Source of the DNA: an uncultured bacterium
GTDB taxonomy: Bacteria; Planctomycetota; UBA1135; GCA-002686595
DNA: 7,752 nt
Direction of reading: 5' to 3'
Assembly (NCBI GenBank): GCA_902826945.1
Contig: CADEGS010000215.1
Coordinates: 1 to 7,752, forward strand
Below the pieces are notes generated by a model that was not told the DNA's origin, searched no databases, and saw only the letters and a program-made list of their open reading frames with translations. Below are positions 6,123 to 7,752 of this stretch, piece after piece. The position numbers and the translations under genes are program-made. Every line of letters starts with the position of its first letter. Positions within the stretch are counted from its first letter, which is position 1.

Positions 6123-6449
6123 ATGATCCAGATCACCGACCGCGCGGCGAAGGAAGTGCGCCGCATCTTCTCCGAGCAGAACCTGCCCGACTCGACCGTC
6201 CTGCGCGTGGGCGTGAAGGGCGGCGGGTGCTCGGGGTTCAGCTACACGCTCGGCTTCGACGAGGGCGCGACCGACGCCGACCAGGTGGCGGAGCTGCAGG
6301 GCATCCGGGTCGCCTGCGACCCGAAGAGCTTCCTGTACCTGAACAACACGCAGATCGACTTCGAGGAGAGCCTGATGGGCCGCGGGTTCCGCTTCCAGAA
6401 CCCGAACGCCTCGAAGACCTGCGGCTGCGGCGAGTCCTTCTCGGTCTAG
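6123..6449 (+). CDS. erpA: A-type iron-sulfur cluster carrier (ErpA/IscA family)
   Basis: This 108-residue protein belongs to the HesB/IscA/ErpA family, cytosolic A-type carriers that receive an Fe-S cluster and deliver it to apo-proteins. The three ligand cysteines are present at the family positions: Cys36 in VKGGGCSGFSY (31-41), and Cys100 and Cys102 in KTCGCGESF (98-106). Other family hallmarks are the start MIQITDRAAKEVRRI, LYLNNTQIDFEESLMGRGF (71-89) and FQNPNA before the CGCG. Length and start are normal, and the ATG is the only sensible start. It lies downstream of the cysteine desulfurase, consistent with an Fe-S role, but it appears to have its own promoter (TACAAT at 6085). ErpA, IscA and SufA cannot be separated reliably by eye, so the symbol is a best guess. 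Confidence 0.94.
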   Translation: MIQITDRAAKEVRRIFSEQNLPDSTVLRVGVKGGGCSGFSYTLGFDEGATDADQVAELQGIRVACDPKSFLYLNNTQIDFEESLMGRGFRFQNPNASKTCGCGESFSV

Positions 6450-6473
6450 CCGCGGCCGGCGCCTCGCGCCGTC

Positions 6474-6498
6474 CGGCCCGGTCGCCGCCGCCGGGCCG
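6474..6498 (+). terminator. Possible terminator after the A-type carrier gene
   Basis: CGGCCCGG (6474-6481) pairs with CCGGGCCG (6491-6498) across a nine-base loop, starting 24 bases after the carrier stop codon. The bases that follow, ACATCCGGTTTCG, include only three consecutive Ts. It is plausible as an intrinsic terminator but not strong. Confidence 0.35.
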
Positions 6499-6616
6499 AC
6501 ATCCGGTTTCGTGCCGCCCCCTCGGCGCCCCGCGGGCGTTCCGAGCGAGCCGTCCGGCGACGCCGCGCCGCTCGCCCCTCGCTTCCCCGGCCGCGCTCGC
6601 GCAAGCTGGCGGCGCA

Positions 6617-7752
6617 TTGTTTACCGCCCGCGAGCACCCCGCGCCCGACGACCTCCGAGGCTGGCTCGCGCTCCTCTGCGAGGCGCGCGAGCGCATCGCG
6701 CCGCACGTGCGCGAGACGCCGGTCGTGACCTCGTTCACCTTCAGCGAGGGCGCCGGCCGCGACGTGCGCATGAAGCTCGAGAACCTGCAGCGCACCGGCG
6801 CCTTCAAGCTGCGCGGCGCGCTGAACAAGGTGCTCGCGCTCGACGAGGCGACGCGCGCACGCGGGCTGGTGGCCGCCAGCGCCGGCAACCACGCGCAGGG
6901 GCTGGCGCTGGCCGCCACGCTGGGCGGCACGCGCGCGACGATCGTGATGCCCGAGTCCACCGCGCTGATCAAGGTGCGCCGCACGGAGGACTACGGCGCC
7001 GAGGTCGTGCTCTTCGGGCGCGCCTGGGACGAGTCGCACGCGCGCGCCACCGAGATCGCGCAGGAGCGCGGCGCGCTCTACGTGCACCCCTTCGACGACC
7101 CCGAGATCGTGGCCGGCCAGGGCACCTGCGCGCTCGAGCTGCTCGAGCAGCTCCCAGACGTGCAGACGATCGTCGTCCCGGTCGGCGGCGGCGGGCTGTG
7201 CGCCGGCGTGGCGCTGGCGGTCAAGGCGCTGCGCCCGGAGGTGCGCGTCGTGGGCGTGCAGGCGCGCGGGGCGGAGGCGATGGTGCGCTCGCTGGCCGCG
7301 GGCCGGCGCACGCCGCTCGAGCGGCCCGAGACGATCGCCGAGGGCATCCGCGTCGGCACGCCCGGCGCGCTGACCTTCGAGCTCCTGCGCCGCCACGTGG
7401 ACGACTGCGTCACCGTCGAGGAGCACGAGATCCTCGACGCCGTGCTGCAGACGCTCTCGAAGTCGAAGCTCGTGGCCGAGACGGCCGGCGTCGTCGGCGT
7501 GGCCGCGCTGGCCGCCGGCCGCGTCGGCGGCCGGGACCCGGTGTGCGCGATCCTCTCGGGCGGCAACATCGACCTGAACTTCCTCGGCCGGATCATCCAG
7601 GCCGGCCTGGCCGCGGCGGGCTTCTACCACCCGCTGGTCGTGCGCATCCCCGACCAGCCCGGGAAGCTGCAGGAGATCCTGCGCGTGCTCTCGAGCCGCC
7701 ACGCGAACATCGTGGACATCGAGCACCGCCGCCACGGCTGGCAGGTCCCGAT
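6617..7752 (+). CDS. ilvA: Threonine ammonia-lyase with C-terminal ACT domain (3' end outside window)
   Basis: This PLP enzyme deaminates L-threonine to 2-oxobutanoate, the first step towards isoleucine. From the TTG start, signatures are KLENLQRTGAFKLRGA (53-68) with Schiff-base Lys64, ASAGNHAQGLA (87-97), the phosphate-binding GGGGL loop (190-194), AEGIRVGTPG (241-250) and SGGNIDL near the cofactor ring nitrogen (314-320). An ACT regulatory domain starts near residue 338 (YHPLVVRIPDQPGKLQEIL) and is cut at the window end after 378 codons, with perhaps 20-25 residues missing. One ACT domain fits the medium-length form (as in TIGR01127), unlike E. coli IlvA with two ACT-like units or TdcB with none. 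The effector, probably an amino acid, cannot be read from sequence. TTG is chosen because it lies a suitable distance ahead of the conserved ARERIAPHVRETPV segment; no Shine-Dalgarno sequence or clear -10 precedes it. Confidence 0.92.
   Translation, partial: MFTAREHPAPDDLRGWLALLCEARERIAPHVRETPVVTSFTFSEGAGRDVRMKLENLQRTGAFKLRGALNKVLALDEATRARGLVAASAGNHAQGLALAATLGGTRATIVMPESTALIKVRRTEDYGAEVVLFGRAWDESHARATEIAQERGALYVHPFDDPEIVAGQGTCALELLEQLPDVQTIVVPVGGGGLCAGVALAVKALRPEVRVVGVQARGAEAMVRSLAAGRRTPLERPETIAEGIRVGTPGALTFELLRRHVDDCVTVEEHEILDAVLQTLSKSKLVAETAGVVGVAALAAGRVGGRDPVCAILSGGNIDLNFLGRIIQAGLAAAGFYHPLVVRIPDQPGKLQEILRVLSSRHANIVDIEHRRHGWQVP

Noticed and set aside
6446..7735. Long minus-strand frame opposite threonine ammonia-lyase
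   Set aside because: The plus-strand gene has every cofactor-binding motif in order; the minus product is repetitive in Arg, Ala, His and Glu and matches nothing I know.

Overview
The window is very GC-rich (well above 70% by eye), with coding sequence dominated by G/C third positions and several GTG/TTG starts. The gene set (ClpC with a ClpP-docking tripeptide, a short DprA, a protein resembling the DUF6677 family, IscS/NifS, an A-type Fe-S carrier, and threonine ammonia-lyase with one ACT domain) is typical of a free-living bacterium. It would suit a Myxococcota/deltaproteobacteria-like lineage, but the phylum is an inference and nothing here proves it. This looks like ordinary chromosome: I see no mobile element, CRISPR array, phage gene, rRNA or tRNA.

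Layout. 1-813 (+) is the 3' third of clpC, followed by a strong terminator hairpin (835-870). 814-1265 is a 452-base stretch without a recognised gene. It does contain a strong Shine-Dalgarno sequence, a 37-codon ORF (1051-1164) and a second hairpin (1193-1224), so it may encode a small protein or a short RNA. 1266-1619 (+) is a DUF309 protein and 1672-2796 (+) is dprA, whose last ~84 codons look like run-on sequence overlapping the opposite-strand genes. 2654-3720 (-) is a two-gene membrane-protein operon, a 288-residue multi-pass protein coupled by ATGA to a 67-residue two-helix protein. 3928-4335 (+) is a YbgC-type hotdog acyl-CoA thioesterase. 4401-4649 (-) is a small double-CxxC zinc-ribbon-like protein with an acidic tail. 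4787-5947 (+) is a cysteine desulfurase, 6123-6449 (+) is an A-type Fe-S carrier, and 6617-7752 (+) is threonine ammonia-lyase, cut by the window end.

How the genes work together. The desulfurase and the A-type carrier form a small Fe-S module: sulfur mobilisation and cluster carriage, without a scaffold gene between them. The other genes are housekeeping functions without an obvious shared pathway: proteolysis, DNA uptake/recombination, acyl-CoA hydrolysis and isoleucine precursor synthesis.

The most useful regulatory observation is that TANNAT -10-like hexamers, rare in such GC-rich DNA, lie only 6-10 bases before three start codons that lack a Shine-Dalgarno sequence. This suggests leaderless or nearly leaderless mRNAs. 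I found no convincing new multi-gene system. The best candidates for novelty are the SD-led 37-codon ORF between two hairpins and the uncharacterised membrane-protein pair.
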